From positions 596,069 through 660,068 of the forward strand of contig NZ_JAVDWU010000002.1 in the NCBI RefSeq assembly GCF_031457455.1: DNA of 64,000 nucleotides, given 5' to 3'. This DNA is from Hydrogenophaga palleronii_A (GTDB lineage: Bacteria; Pseudomonadota; Gammaproteobacteria; Burkholderiales; Burkholderiaceae_C). This document shows positions 24,576-34,267 of this stretch, one piece after another. The notes under the pieces were generated by a model. The model was not told where the DNA came from. It ran no database searches and was given only the letters and a program-made list of their open reading frames with translations. Numbering within the stretch: position 1 is the first letter of the stretch; the number at the start of each line of letters is the position of its first letter. A program made the position numbers and the translations under genes.

Positions 24576-26075
24576 ATGGACTTCGAACTCAAGACCCTGT
24601 CTCCCACCAGCGCCGCAGGGCTCACCGTGGATGCCCTTCTGGTTCTGGTACCGGACACGTTTGGCGCTGCCAGTGGTGGTCCGCTGAACGAACTGGTCGC
24701 GTCGGCTGTGCGCCTCGGTGATCTCGAGTCCGGCGTTGGCAAGACGCTGGTGTGCTACCGGGCGCCTGGCTTCAAGGCCGCCCGGGTGGTGCTTGTGCGC
24801 AGCGGCTCGGGCAGTCCCGCCAACGTCCGCAAGGCCGTGGCAGCGGCCGTGGCTCTGGTGAAGCTCCCCAGCGTGAAGAAGCTGGGCATTGTGCTCAGCC
24901 TGCTGCCCGATGACGGTCAAAGTGTCCGCGCGGCCATGCAGGCTTGTGCGGATGCCACCTACACCTACACCACCACCAAGCCATCAGCCAAAGGCCGTGC
25001 ACTCCAACGTGTCACGGTGGGTGTTGGCAAGGTGGCCGTGGTTCAAAAAGACTTCGACATCGGAAAAGCCCAGATCGCTGGCGTGGAGTTTGCCAAGGAA
25101 TGGGCCAACCGGCCAGCCAACCATGCCACACCGAGCATGCTCGCCGAGGCGGCCAGAAAGCTGGGCCGTAAACCCAATATCAAGACCGAAGTGCTTGGGC
25201 CCAAACAGGTCGAAGCGCTTGCCATGGGCGCGTTTCTGGCGGTTGCCAGGGGATCGGTTGAACCCCTGCGATTCATCGTGATGCACTACGCCGGTGGTGA
25301 AAAAGGTGCGTCTCCTGTGGTGCTGGTGGGCAAAGGCATCACCTTTGACACCGGCGGCATTTCCATCAAGCCTGCAGCTGATATGGATGAGATGAAGTTC
25401 GACATGGGCGGCGCGGCCAGCGTGCTGGGCACCTTTGCAGCGCTGGCCGAACTTCAGCCCGCCGTGAACGTGGTCGGTGTGATTCCCGCCTGCGAGAACA
25501 TGCCCGACGGACAGGCCATCAAGCCAGGCGACGTGGTCACCAGCATGAGTGGTCAGACCATCGAAATCCTCAACACGGACGCAGAAGGACGCCTCATCCT
25601 GTGTGACGCCCTGACCTACGCCGCACGTCTCAAGCCCCACAGTGTGGTGGACATCGCCACCCTGACCGGGGCCTGTGTGATCGCCTTGGGCGGCGTGCGC
25701 TCAGGCCTGTTCTCCGCCCGCGACGATCTTGCCGACGCGCTGCACAAAGCAGGCGAAACAGCCTTGGACCCCTGCTGGCGCATGCCTTTGGATGACGAGT
25801 ATGCGGAAGGCCTGAAGTCCAACTTTGCCGATATGGGTAACGTGGCCGGCAGGGCGGGTGGGGCCATCACGGCGGCCAAGTTCCTGGAGAAGTTCGCAGC
25901 AGATTTGCCCTGGGCACACCTGGATATCGCTGGCACCGCCTGGAAAAGTGGGGCGGCCAAGGGATCAACCGGCCGACCGGTTCCGTTGCTGCTTCAATAT
26001 GTGCTGGACGTGGCTGCGGTACCGCGAAGCGGCATTGTGAACAAGTCGGCGAAGCCCACACGGCGAAAGTCCTGA
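24576..26075 (+). CDS. pepA: Leucyl aminopeptidase PepA
   Basis: A cytosolic M17 metallopeptidase of 499 residues that removes N-terminal residues from peptides and, in E. coli, also binds DNA. The metal and catalytic sites are in VGKGITFDTGGISIKPA and the signature NTDAEGRLILCDAL, with DMGGAASVLG between them. The N-terminal macro-like domain is complete. The divergent layout with lptF and the downstream holC are common in proteobacteria. The 27-base gap to lptF leaves only a few bases of untranslated leader if the TATAGG at 24559-24564 is the -10. Confidence 0.95.
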   Translation: MDFELKTLSPTSAAGLTVDALLVLVPDTFGAASGGPLNELVASAVRLGDLESGVGKTLVCYRAPGFKAARVVLVRSGSGSPANVRKAVAAAVALVKLPSVKKLGIVLSLLPDDGQSVRAAMQACADATYTYTTTKPSAKGRALQRVTVGVGKVAVVQKDFDIGKAQIAGVEFAKEWANRPANHATPSMLAEAARKLGRKPNIKTEVLGPKQVEALAMGAFLAVARGSVEPLRFIVMHYAGGEKGASPVVLVGKGITFDTGGISIKPAADMDEMKFDMGGAASVLGTFAALAELQPAVNVVGVIPACENMPDGQAIKPGDVVTSMSGQTIEILNTDAEGRLILCDALTYAARLKPHSVVDIATLTGACVIALGGVRSGLFSARDDLADALHKAGETALDPCWRMPLDDEYAEGLKSNFADMGNVAGRAGGAITAAKFLEKFAADLPWAHLDIAGTAWKSGAAKGSTGRPVPLLLQYVLDVAAVPRSGIVNKSAKPTRRKS

Positions 26076-26100
26076 GTGCCTTCCTGGAAATGATCCGCAA

Positions 26101-26526
26101 TTGACCGAAGTCGCTTTTCATTTCAACGTGCTCGACAAGGTCGAGTACGCCTGTCGCTTGCTTCGCAAGGCCCATGCCAAAGGCTCGTCACTTTTTGTGC
26201 TGGCTGAGCCAGGTACGGTCCAGAAAGTCGAATCGGCGCTATGGACGCTGGCGCCCAACGCATTCATTCCTCACTGCATGACTGCTGCCGCGCCGTACGT
26301 GATCGCACGAACGCCCATTCAGATCGGGCCTGAGCTGCCGGCACAACCTCATGCGAGCATGCTGGTCAACCTTCAGCGGGAGTGGGTGGCCGGCTGGCGG
26401 CAGTTTGAAAAAATCTTCGAGATCGTGACACTGGACGATCTTGAAAGGCAAGCTGCCCGGGAGCGGTTGCGGCGCTACCGAGCCGAGGGGATCGATCCCG
26501 TTTGGCATGAGGTCAAGTCCGCGTAG
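26101..26526 (+). CDS. holC: DNA polymerase III chi subunit
   Basis: HolC, 141 residues, links the clamp loader to single-strand binding protein at the replication fork. The family features MTEVAFHFNVLDKVEYACRLLRKA, then CMTAAAPYVIARTP and FEKIFEIV, are visible. The start is a TTG at 26101, because the nearest ATG (26091) is out of frame and stops at once. GGAAATG upstream may serve as Shine-Dalgarno. It follows pepA by 25 bases, the usual pepA-holC order. Confidence 0.9.
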   Translation: MTEVAFHFNVLDKVEYACRLLRKAHAKGSSLFVLAEPGTVQKVESALWTLAPNAFIPHCMTAAAPYVIARTPIQIGPELPAQPHASMLVNLQREWVAGWRQFEKIFEIVTLDDLERQAARERLRRYRAEGIDPVWHEVKSA

Positions 26527-26718
26527 GCTTGTGAAGGTTTGCAACATATGAGGTCCTAATGCTTCATTCATTGAGGTAATAGGACTTCGGGCAAACCCTT
26601 GATGTCTTCCGCCCTTGGTCTTGGTTATTCAATATGGGTGTTTTTTGGAGTATCTTTATGGATGTGGAGAAAAAAGTTCCCTCCGCATTCCAACTACTGC
26701 TCCTTTCCGAGGATTTCT

Positions 26719-27906
26719 ATGCAACTGAACATCAAACTGGCCGTCATCGCTGCGGCTGTCGCACTTGCCGCTTGCGGTAAAAAAGAAGAGGCAGCACCCG
26801 CAGCAGCCGCACCGGAGGCTGCACCTGCGGCTGAAGCTCAGGTCATCAAGATCGGTCACGTCGGTCCTACCAGCGGCGCCATTGCGCACCTGGGCAAGGA
26901 CAACGAAAACGGTGCGAAGATGGCCATCGAAGAGCTGAATGCAGCCGGTTTGACGATCGACGGCAAGCCCACGACCTTCGAGCTGCTGGCCGAAGACGAC
27001 GCAGGCGATCCAAAGCAAGGCACCGCTGCAGCGACCAAGCTGGTCGACGCCAAGGTGGCCGGTGTGATCGGTCACCTGAACTCCGGCACCACCATTCCCG
27101 CTTCGCAGATTTACAACGACGCAGGCATTCCCCAGATTTCCCCCTCGGCGACCAACCCCAAGTACACCCGTCAGGGCTACGCTGGCGTGTTCCGCATGGT
27201 GGCTGACGACGTGCACCTGGGTGGCACACTGGGCAAGTACGCCATTGAGACCCTGGGCGCCAAGAATGTTGCCGTGATCGATGATCGCACCGCTTATGGC
27301 CAGGGCGTGGCCGACGAGTTCGAGAAGGGTGTTGCTGCTGCCGGTGGTACCGTGGTGGGTCGTGAATTCACAAACGACAAGGCAACCGACTTCAACGCCA
27401 TCCTGACCACCCTGAAGGCCAAGAAGCCTGACGTGGTGTTCTTCGGTGGTATGGACGCGGTTGCCGGCCCGATGCTCAAGCAGATGAAGCAGCTTGGCAT
27501 CAACGCCAAGTTCATGGGCGGCGACGGCATCTGCTCCAGCGAACTGCCCAAGCTGGCCGCTGATGGCATGGCCGACGACCAGGTTTTCTGCGCAGAAGCC
27601 GGTGGTGTCGAAGGCGAACAGAAGGAAGGCATGGAGAAGTTCCGCGCCGACTTCAAGGCCAAGTTCGGTGCCGACGTCCAGGTGTACGCACCCTATGTGT
27701 ACGACGCCGTGAAGGTCATGGCGAACGCCATGGTGACCGCCAACTCGTCCGACCCAGCCAAATACCTGCCTGCTCTCAAGGCCACCGAGTACAAGGGTGT
27801 GACCGGTAACATTGCATTTGACGAAAAGGGCGACATCAAGAATGGTGCCCTCACGCTGATGACCTACAAAGGTGGTGTACGTACCACCCTGGCCGTCATT
27901 CGCTGA
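26719..27906 (+). CDS. Branched-chain amino acid ABC transporter substrate-binding lipoprotein
   Basis: This 395-residue periplasmic binding protein belongs to the LivJ/Leu-Ile-Val family. The start at 26719 has GAGGA six bases upstream and gives a signal ending in LAAC19, a lipobox, so it is predicted to be lipid-anchored, with an Ala/Glu/Pro linker behind. Family motifs: IGHVGPTSGAIAHLG, GVIGHLNSGTTIPASQIYNDAGIPQISPSATN and VAVIDDRTAYGQGVADEF. No permease or ATPase gene accompanies it, and a strong terminator follows, so it is a monocistronic orphan binding protein. The ligand (Leu/Ile/Val or another amide-type solute) cannot be fixed. The high-quality codon use suggests strong expression. 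Confidence 0.9.
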   Translation: MQLNIKLAVIAAAVALAACGKKEEAAPAAAAPEAAPAAEAQVIKIGHVGPTSGAIAHLGKDNENGAKMAIEELNAAGLTIDGKPTTFELLAEDDAGDPKQGTAAATKLVDAKVAGVIGHLNSGTTIPASQIYNDAGIPQISPSATNPKYTRQGYAGVFRMVADDVHLGGTLGKYAIETLGAKNVAVIDDRTAYGQGVADEFEKGVAAAGGTVVGREFTNDKATDFNAILTTLKAKKPDVVFFGGMDAVAGPMLKQMKQLGINAKFMGGDGICSSELPKLAADGMADDQVFCAEAGGVEGEQKEGMEKFRADFKAKFGADVQVYAPYVYDAVKVMANAMVTANSSDPAKYLPALKATEYKGVTGNIAFDEKGDIKNGALTLMTYKGGVRTTLAVIR

Positions 27907-27920
27907 TCGCCTGAGATTCG

Positions 27921-27984
27921 CCGGGCATCTTCAAGATGCCCGGTCGTTTCTCACCCGAGGCCGCCTTCATGGCGGCTTTTTTTT
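27921..27984 (+). terminator. Double hairpin terminator after the binding protein gene
   Basis: A first stem, CCGGGCATCT / AGATGCCCGG with TCA loop, ends at 27943. A second, GCCGCC / GGCGGC with TTCAT loop at 27960-27976, runs straight into eight T residues. The second is a textbook intrinsic terminator. Confidence 0.9.
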
Positions 27985-28113
27985 GTCTCCATGTGCACCA
28001 ATGGAGAACCCGGCTGGCCTTGTGGGCATTTTCTTTTCGTACGCAGTCCGCCGAGAGGGGGACCCACTGGCAGGCTGAACAGCGATTCACCAACTGCCAA
28101 CTCTGGTCTGCTC

Positions 28114-29402
28114 ATGAACCATGATCCCCGTACACATGGCCTTTGGGAGGCTTCCGCACCTGCGGGGCCAGACACGAAGGCGCTGAACACGAGCGTGCAC
28201 GCCGACGTGGTGGTGGTGGGCGCTGGATACACCGGCCTGTCGGCATCGCTGTACCTCGCACAACGCGGCGCCCGCGTCGTGGTGCTGGAGGCGCAGGAGG
28301 TGGGATTCGGTGGTTCCGGGCGCAACGTAGGCTTGGTCAACGCCGGGATGTGGGTCATGCCCTCTGCCTTGACCGGTGAATTGGGCGAAGCCATGGGCAA
28401 CCGCCTTCTGACGCAACTGGGAGGTGCGCCCACGCTGGTGTTCGAGCTGATCGAGCGCCATGGCATGGACTGCGAGCCAGTGCGCAGCGGCACTCTGCAT
28501 TGCGCTCCTGACACTGCGGGCCGAGGGCATTGCAAGAACGTGAAAATCAGTGGCAGGCGCTGGGCGCGCCCGTGAGGCTGCTTTCCCGAGCTGAGACAGC
28601 GCTTAAAACCGGCACCAACGCCTACCTTGGCGCATTGCTGGATATGCGCGCGGGCACTGTGCAGCCCCTGGCCTACGCTCGGGGACTTGCCCATGCCGCC
28701 GTGGCTGCAGGCGCCCGGCTGTATACCCAATCGGCAGTCAACGCCGTGCACGATGCGGGCCAGCATTGGCGCTTGAACACCGTCAATGGCGGCGTCGTTC
28801 ACGCCCCCTGGGTGATCGTGGCGACCAATGCCTATTCCCATGCCGCAGGGCCGTGGGGAGCGCTGCAAGCCGAATTGGTGAGGCTGCCGTACTTCAACCT
28901 GGCGACGGCCCCGCTGCCACCTGCGGTTCTGGAGCAGATATTGCCGGAGCGCCAAGGGGCCTGGGACACTCGCCGCTTGCTGACGTCTTTTCGGCTAGAC
29001 CGCCAGGGTCGGCTGGTGCTGGGCAGCGTGGGCGCCTTGCGGAACGGTGGACTGTCCATCCACCGTGACTGGGGGCGACGTGCTCTGGGCAAGCTGTTTC
29101 CACAGTTGAGTGGTACTCGCTTTGAACACGAGTGGTACGGCGAAATTGGCATGACGGCCAACGCCTTGCCGCGCTTTCATCAACTGGCCCGCAATACGGT
29201 GGCTTTCTGCGGCTACAACGGAAGAGGCATCGCCCCGGGTACGGTGCTGGGCCGCGAGTTGGCGCGCTTGGTGCTGGGGGAGATCACGTTAGTTGACCTG
29301 CCGCTGCCTGTCTCAGAGGCCGTGTCCGCGCAGATGAAGCGGGTGCGGGAAGCCTTCTTCGAAATCGGCTCGCAGATTGCTCACTTGACAGGTGCGCGGT
29401 GA
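28114..29402 (+). pseudogene. FAD-dependent oxidoreductase (DAO/PuuB-like), frameshifted
   Basis: Two overlapping frames together make one DAO-fold flavoprotein of about 429 residues. The first (ATG 28114) has VVVVGAGYTGLSASLYLAQRG and VGFGGSGRNVGLVNAG. It loses its frame near 28514-28530, right after SGTLHCAPDTAG. The second picks up at LQERENQWQALGAPV and carries the rest, including FCGYNGRGIAPGTVLGRELARLVLG. One base is missing at the joint (GCGGGCCGAGGGCATTG), where GG-C-L-R-A-L would be expected. It could be a real inactivating deletion or a base-call error. The family includes gamma-glutamylputrescine oxidases and D-amino acid dehydrogenases; the substrate is unknown. Confidence 0.8.
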
Positions 29403-29462
29403 GCGCGCCGGTGTTTGCCTGGATTTTTCACAGGCAATGAGATCGAAAGGGGGGAGGTTGAA

Positions 29463-29486
29463 ACGAAAAAACGCCCCGAAGGGCGT
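29463..29486 (-). terminator. Intrinsic terminator after tRNA-Ser
   Basis: On the minus strand ACGCCC-TTCG-GGGCGT is followed by TTTTTCG. It lies 14 bases past the 3' end of tRNA-Ser and ends that transcript. Confidence 0.8.
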
Positions 29487-29499
29487 GTTTCTTGATGCC

Positions 29500-29589
<90 letters not shown>

Positions 29590-29673
29590 GCGAAGCCTCG
29601 CATTGTAGCAGGCCAGCCGGCCTGATCCAGGAAGAAGCGAGGCGACCTTGCGCTTCCGAGTCAAAGAGGTGTC

Positions 29674-30060
29674 CTACCTTTTCTCGCCAGTGCCCATGGC
29701 ATTGGGCCATGCGTGCAATTGCAGGATCTCCAGCGGAACCAGCGTCAAGGCCTCTTCATGCGTGCTCTGAAGCACGACGGGGGGTGCCACGCCGGCCTCC
29801 AGCGCGTCCAGCCAGCGAAGCGCGCACAGGCACCATCGGTCGCCGGGTTTGAGGCCTGCGAAGCGCCACTCGGGTTTGGGTGTGCTCAGGTCATTGCCTG
29901 ACGCGAATGAATAAGCCAGAAACTCACTCGTCACGCGGGCGCAGATCCAGTGCGAGCCGCGATCCTCGGGCCCGACCTGACAACACCCGTCCCTCAGAAA
30001 ACCCGTCAGGGGGTCATAGGAGCAGGCCTGCAGCTCACCACCCAGAACATTGAGCGCCAT
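29674..30060 (-). CDS. DUF2237 family protein
   Basis: A 128-residue protein of a widely conserved but uncharacterised family. It shows NVLGGELQACSYDPLTGFLRDGCC, GPEDRGSHWICARVTSEFLAYSF, GNDLSTPKPEWRFAGLKPGDRWCLCALRW and AGVAPPVVLQSTHEEAL, which are the family blocks in order. Several conserved Cys residues (DGCC, WICA, WCLC) suggest metal or redox chemistry, but no activity is established. It lies between tRNA-Ser and the qmcA-nfeD pair on the same strand. ATG at 30060. Confidence 0.88.
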   Translation of the reverse strand: MALNVLGGELQACSYDPLTGFLRDGCCQVGPEDRGSHWICARVTSEFLAYSFASGNDLSTPKPEWRFAGLKPGDRWCLCALRWLDALEAGVAPPVVLQSTHEEALTLVPLEILQLHAWPNAMGTGEKR

Positions 30061-30090
30061 CGGATCCTCGCGGTTTTGAATATTCAGCGA

Positions 30091-31005
30091 TCAGGCCGCT
30101 CTTCCGACGCCAACCATCTTCATGGCAGACGTGATGAGCGCAGACACTTCCGTCATGTTGCTGGGAACGACCAGCGTGGTAGTGGCATCGGCTGCGACCT
30201 TGCCATAAGCTTCCACGGCCTTTTCGGCCACTTTCAGTTGCACCGCTTCGGCGCCGCCCGGCGCTTGAATGGCCACGGCGACCCGCTCGATGGCCTGTGC
30301 GGTGGCGTCTGCCACCGCCATGATGGCTGCGGCTTCACCCTGCGCATTGTTGATGGCGGCCTGCTTTTCACCCTCAGACCGGGCAATGAAGGCCTCGCGT
30401 TCACCGGTGGCGATGTTGATCTGCTCCTGGCGGCGACCTTCCGATGCTGCTATCAGGGCACGCTTTTCGCGCTCTGCCGTGATCTGGGCCTGCATGGCCA
30501 GCAGGATTTCCTTCGGCGGGGTCAGATCCTTGATCTCATAGCGCAGCACCTTCACACCCCAGTTCAGGGCGGCCTCGTCGATGGCATGCACCACCTGCGC
30601 GTTGATGATGTCGCGTTCTTCGAAGGTCTTGTCCAGCTCCAGCTTGCCGATGACGGATCGCAGCGAAGTCTGGGCCAGCTGGGTCACGGCCATGATGTAG
30701 TTCGAAGAACCATAGCTGGCACGCATCGGGTCTGTGACCTGGAAGTACAGAATGCCGTCAACCTGCAGTTGCGTGTTGTCGCGCGTGATGCAAACCTGGC
30801 TGGGAACGTCGAGCGGAATCTCCTTCAGACTGTGCTTGTAGGCCACCTTGTCGATGAAGGGCACCAGGAAGTTCAAACCCGGGGGCAGCGAGGCATGGTA
30901 TTTGCCCAGACGCTCCACCACCCAGGAGTTTTGCTGGGGCACCACCTTGATGGAGCGGGTGATGAATATGGCGGCAATGACGAAAAGCAGGATGGCAATT
31001 TCCAT
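30091..31005 (-). CDS. qmcA: SPFH/Band 7 membrane protein QmcA-like
   Basis: A flotillin-like protein of 304 residues with one N-terminal membrane segment (MEIAILLFVIAAIFITRSI). An SPFH domain follows (VVPQQNSWVVERLGKYHASLPPGLNFLVP, then TRDNTQLQVDGILYFQV), with a long Glu/Ala/Arg-rich coiled coil (AEREKRALIAASEGRRQEQINIA). SPFH proteins form large membrane-bound rings that often modulate proteases such as FtsH. The NfeD gene directly upstream is its standard partner (gap 63 bases). Confidence 0.92.
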   Translation of the reverse strand: MEIAILLFVIAAIFITRSIKVVPQQNSWVVERLGKYHASLPPGLNFLVPFIDKVAYKHSLKEIPLDVPSQVCITRDNTQLQVDGILYFQVTDPMRASYGSSNYIMAVTQLAQTSLRSVIGKLELDKTFEERDIINAQVVHAIDEAALNWGVKVLRYEIKDLTPPKEILLAMQAQITAEREKRALIAASEGRRQEQINIATGEREAFIARSEGEKQAAINNAQGEAAAIMAVADATAQAIERVAVAIQAPGGAEAVQLKVAEKAVEAYGKVAADATTTLVVPSNMTEVSALITSAMKMVGVGRAA

Positions 31006-31068
31006 GGCGTGTTCTTCTTTCTTCTTGGCAGGTTGATGAATGGAGAGGGAAGGTCGTCCAGGGGTGTG

Positions 31069-31494
31069 TCAGACCTTGTCGACCATCAGCCGGTTGCCGA
31101 CAAGCTCTGCCACGCGGTAGGCGCCTGGCGTGGGTGCATTGCCCGGCCGCTGAATCACGGTCCATTGTGCACCCCGGTATTGAACGCTGGCCGTTCCATC
31201 AGCGCGCCATTCGTCTATTTGCAGCACTTCGCCGACGTCCAGATTCACGCTTCTCATGGAACGAACCGAGGGATCGGTCGGGCTGCGTCGCTTGATCAGG
31301 TACCAACCAATCACCGATGCCGATCCGACCAGGGCCGATGCGACCAACTGCATGGCCGTGCCTGCGCCCGCATGCGCGGCAACCGCCCCAGCCGCGAGCC
31401 CGATGGCGAGCATCAGCAGGTAAAAGGTTCCCGTGAAGAGTTCGAGGGCCACCGCAGAACCCGCCAGCAACCACCACAATGTTGAGTCCGCCAT
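31069..31494 (-). CDS. NfeD family membrane protein
   Basis: This 141-residue short-form NfeD has three or four hydrophobic segments (WWLLAGSAVALELFTGTFYLLMLAIGLAAGAVAA, then LVASALVGSASVIGWYLI). A soluble OB-fold domain closes the protein, with VNLDVGEVLQIDEWRADGTASVQYRGAQW and the YRVAELVGNRLMV end. It lacks the ClpP-like protease domain of long NfeD proteins. NfeD and SPFH partners are thought to work together in membrane organisation. Its ATG at 31494 faces the decarboxylase gene across 221 bases. Confidence 0.88.
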   Translation of the reverse strand: MADSTLWWLLAGSAVALELFTGTFYLLMLAIGLAAGAVAAHAGAGTAMQLVASALVGSASVIGWYLIKRRSPTDPSVRSMRSVNLDVGEVLQIDEWRADGTASVQYRGAQWTVIQRPGNAPTPGAYRVAELVGNRLMVDKV

Positions 31495-31715
31495 ACTTGC
31501 TCCTCCAATTGAATGTACCGTGCCTCACCAAAGTCGCCACCGAACCGGCACGCGAAGGCATTGTCTGGCCAGCGCCACATTCTGCGACAAAAGGCCTGCC
31601 TGTACGCTGGCTTGCCATGTGATTTCCGTACACTTCGCGCCTGCCTGATGGTCAATTGGCCGCAGAGCTGGTTCCGTTTCTCATTTTTGAGCTGGTCACG
31701 CAGCTGGAGATCACC

Positions 31716-34010
31716 ATGAAATTCCGTTTTCCCATCGTCATCATCGACGAGGACTTCCGCTCCGAGAACACCTCCGGCCTGGGCATACGCGCACTGGCGC
31801 AGGCCATCGAGGTGGAGGGCTTCGAGGTGGTGGGTGTGACGAGCTACGGCGATATGAGCCAGTTCGCGCAGCAGCAGAGCCGGGCAAGCGCCTTCATTCT
31901 GTCGATCGACGACGAGGAGTTCAGCCATGGTTCTGATGTGGACCCGGTGGTGTTGAACCTTCGCAACTTCATTGACGAGGTGCGCAGGAAGAACGCCGAT
32001 GTACCGATCTACATCTATGGCGAAACCAAGACCAGCCGCCACCTGCCCAACGACATCCTGCGCGAGCTGCACGGCTTCATCCACATGTTCGAGGATACAC
32101 CGGAGTTTGTGGCGCGCCACATCATCCGCGAAGCCAAGAGCTACCTTGAAGGCATCCAGCCACCGTTTTTCAAAGCGCTGCTGGATTACGCGGAAGACGG
32201 CTCGTATTCGTGGCACTGCCCCGGCCATTCGGGCGGCGTGGCGTTCCTGAAGAGCCCGGTGGGTCAGATGTTCCACCAGTTCTTCGGCGAGAACATGCTG
32301 CGCGCCGACGTGTGCAACGCGGTGGAGGAACTGGGGCAACTGCTGGACCACAACGGTGCTATCGGCGCGTCCGAGCGCAACGCGGCCCGCATCTTCAATG
32401 CAGACCACTGCTTCTTCGTCACCAACGGCACCAGCACCAGCAACAAGATGGTGTGGCACCACACCGTGGCGCCGGGCGACGTGGTGGTGGTGGACCGCAA
32501 CTGCCACAAGTCCATTCTGCACAGCATCATCATGACCGGCGCCATCCCGGTTTTCCTCAAGCCCACGCGCAACCACTACGGCATCATCGGCCCCATTCCG
32601 CAGAGCGAATTCGAGATCGACGCGATCCAGGCCAAGATTCGCGCCAACCCCTTGCTGGCCGGCGTGGATGCCACCAAGGTGAAGCCCCGCGTGCTCACCC
32701 TGACCCAGTCCACCTACGACGGTGTGCTCTACAACACCGAAGCCATCAAACAGATGCTCGACGGTTACGTGGCCAACCTGCACTTTGACGAAGCCTGGCT
32801 GCCGCACGCGGCCTTCCACCCGTTCTATGGCAACTTCCACGCCATGGGCAAGAAGCGCAACCGTCCCATGGAATCAGTGGTGTACGCCACACAGTCCATC
32901 CACAAGCTGCTGGCCGGCATCAGCCAGGCGAGCCATGTGCTGGTGCAGGACTCGCAGAACGTCAAGCTGGACCGGCACCTGTTCAACGAGGCCTACCTGA
33001 TGCACACCAGCACCAGCCCGCAGTACGCGATCATCGCCAGTTGCGACGTGGCCGCGGCCATGATGGAACCCCCGGGCGGGCGGGCACTGGTCGAAGAAAG
33101 CATCTTCGAGGCGCTGGATTTCCGCCGTGCCATGCGCAAGATCGAAGCCGAGTTCGGCGGCGATGACTGGTGGTTCAAGGTCTGGGGACCGGACGACCTG
33201 GCGGAGGAGGGTATGGGTGAAGCCAGCGACTGGGTGCTCAACCCGTATCCCGCAGTGAGCGAAGGCGAGTCACCCACCGCCAAGGACTGGCACGGGTTTG
33301 GCGACATGGCTCCCGGCTTCAACATGCTGGATCCGATCAAGGCGACCATCGTCACGCCTGGCCTCAATCTGGACGGCCGATTCGAGGCGACGGGCATTCC
33401 CGCTTCCATCGTGACCAAGTTTCTGGCCGAACACGGCGTGGTGGTTGAGAAGACCGGCCTGTACAGCTTCTTCATCATGTTCACCATCGGCATCACCAAA
33501 GGTCGCTGGAACACCTTGTTGACCGCGCTGCAGCAGTTCAAGGACGACTACGCCCGCAACCAGCCGATGTGGCGGATCTTGCCCGAGTTCTGCCAGAAGT
33601 ACCCGCGCTACGAGCAGATGGGTTTGCGCGATCTCTGCCAGCATGTGCATGCCTTGTACGCGCGCTACGACATTGCCCGTCTCACCACCGAGATGTATCT
33701 GAGCGACCTAACGCCGGCCATGAAGCCCAGTGACGCGTTCGCTCATATCGCGCACCGCACCACCGAAAGGGTGCCGATCGACGACCTGGAAGGGCGCATC
33801 ACCACCAGTCTGGTCACACCGTATCCGCCGGGCATCCCGTTGCTGATCCCCGGTGAGGTGTTCAACAAGAAGATCGTGGACTATCTCAAGTTCGCCCGCG
33901 AGTTCAACACGCAGTGCCCTGGTTTTGAGACCGACATCCACGGCCTGGTGGAGATGACTGACGCCGACGGCAGAAAAGCCTATTTCGCAGATTGCGTGAG
34001 ATCGGGTTAA
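31716..34010 (+). CDS. Arginine/lysine/ornithine decarboxylase (fold I PLP, large form)
   Basis: A 764-residue inducible-type basic amino acid decarboxylase. It has an N-terminal receiver-like wing domain (about 1-130, IVIIDEDFRSENTSGLGIRALAQAIE), a PLP core with HCPGHSGGVAFLKSP and FVTNGTSTSNKMV, the Schiff-base lysine in ATQSIHKLLAGISQASH, and the C-terminal LITPYPPGIPLLIPGE-like block (VTPYPPGIPLLIPGEVF). The length and layout match AdiA/LdcI/SpeF relatives; which of Arg, Lys or Orn it uses cannot be decided by eye. No antiporter gene lies nearby, arguing against a simple acid-resistance pair. The ATG at 31716 has GGAG upstream; a 20-residue upstream extension looks non-coding. Confidence 0.92.
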   Translation: MKFRFPIVIIDEDFRSENTSGLGIRALAQAIEVEGFEVVGVTSYGDMSQFAQQQSRASAFILSIDDEEFSHGSDVDPVVLNLRNFIDEVRRKNADVPIYIYGETKTSRHLPNDILRELHGFIHMFEDTPEFVARHIIREAKSYLEGIQPPFFKALLDYAEDGSYSWHCPGHSGGVAFLKSPVGQMFHQFFGENMLRADVCNAVEELGQLLDHNGAIGASERNAARIFNADHCFFVTNGTSTSNKMVWHHTVAPGDVVVVDRNCHKSILHSIIMTGAIPVFLKPTRNHYGIIGPIPQSEFEIDAIQAKIRANPLLAGVDATKVKPRVLTLTQSTYDGVLYNTEAIKQMLDGYVANLHFDEAWLPHAAFHPFYGNFHAMGKKRNRPMESVVYATQSIHKLLAGISQASHVLVQDSQNVKLDRHLFNEAYLMHTSTSPQYAIIASCDVAAAMMEPPGGRALVEESIFEALDFRRAMRKIEAEFGGDDWWFKVWGPDDLAEEGMGEASDWVLNPYPAVSEGESPTAKDWHGFGDMAPGFNMLDPIKATIVTPGLNLDGRFEATGIPASIVTKFLAEHGVVVEKTGLYSFFIMFTIGITKGRWNTLLTALQQFKDDYARNQPMWRILPEFCQKYPRYEQMGLRDLCQHVHALYARYDIARLTTEMYLSDLTPAMKPSDAFAHIAHRTTERVPIDDLEGRITTSLVTPYPPGIPLLIPGEVFNKKIVDYLKFAREFNTQCPGFETDIHGLVEMTDADGRKAYFADCVRSG

Positions 34011-34049
34011 CCTTCACCGTCCACTGGCGCTGTTTTGAAAGGACCCCGG

Positions 34050-34265
34050 ATGTTTCCTGAATACCGCGATCTCATCTCCCAGCTCAAGGGACACGATGTC
34101 CACTTCACCCGCCTTTTCGACAAACACAACGATCTGGATCAGCGCATTGCCAACATGGAGGCGCAGATCCAGCCCAGTACGCACATCGAGATCGAAAACC
34201 TGAAAAAGGAGAAGCTGCTGCTCAAGGACCAGCTCTACGCGATCCTGAAGAAGGCCGCAGATTAG
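34050..34265 (+). CDS. DUF465 / YdcH family protein
   Basis: A 71-residue helical protein with MFPEYRDLISQLKGHDVHFTRLFDKHNDLDQRI and LKKEKLLLKDQLYAILKKA, the whole DUF465 domain. It is predicted to form an antiparallel coiled coil; the function is unknown. AAAGGA lies seven bases before the ATG at 34050. It follows the decarboxylase gene by 39 bases and may be co-transcribed with it. Confidence 0.9.
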   Translation: MFPEYRDLISQLKGHDVHFTRLFDKHNDLDQRIANMEAQIQPSTHIEIENLKKEKLLLKDQLYAILKKAAD

Positions 34266-34267
34266 CC

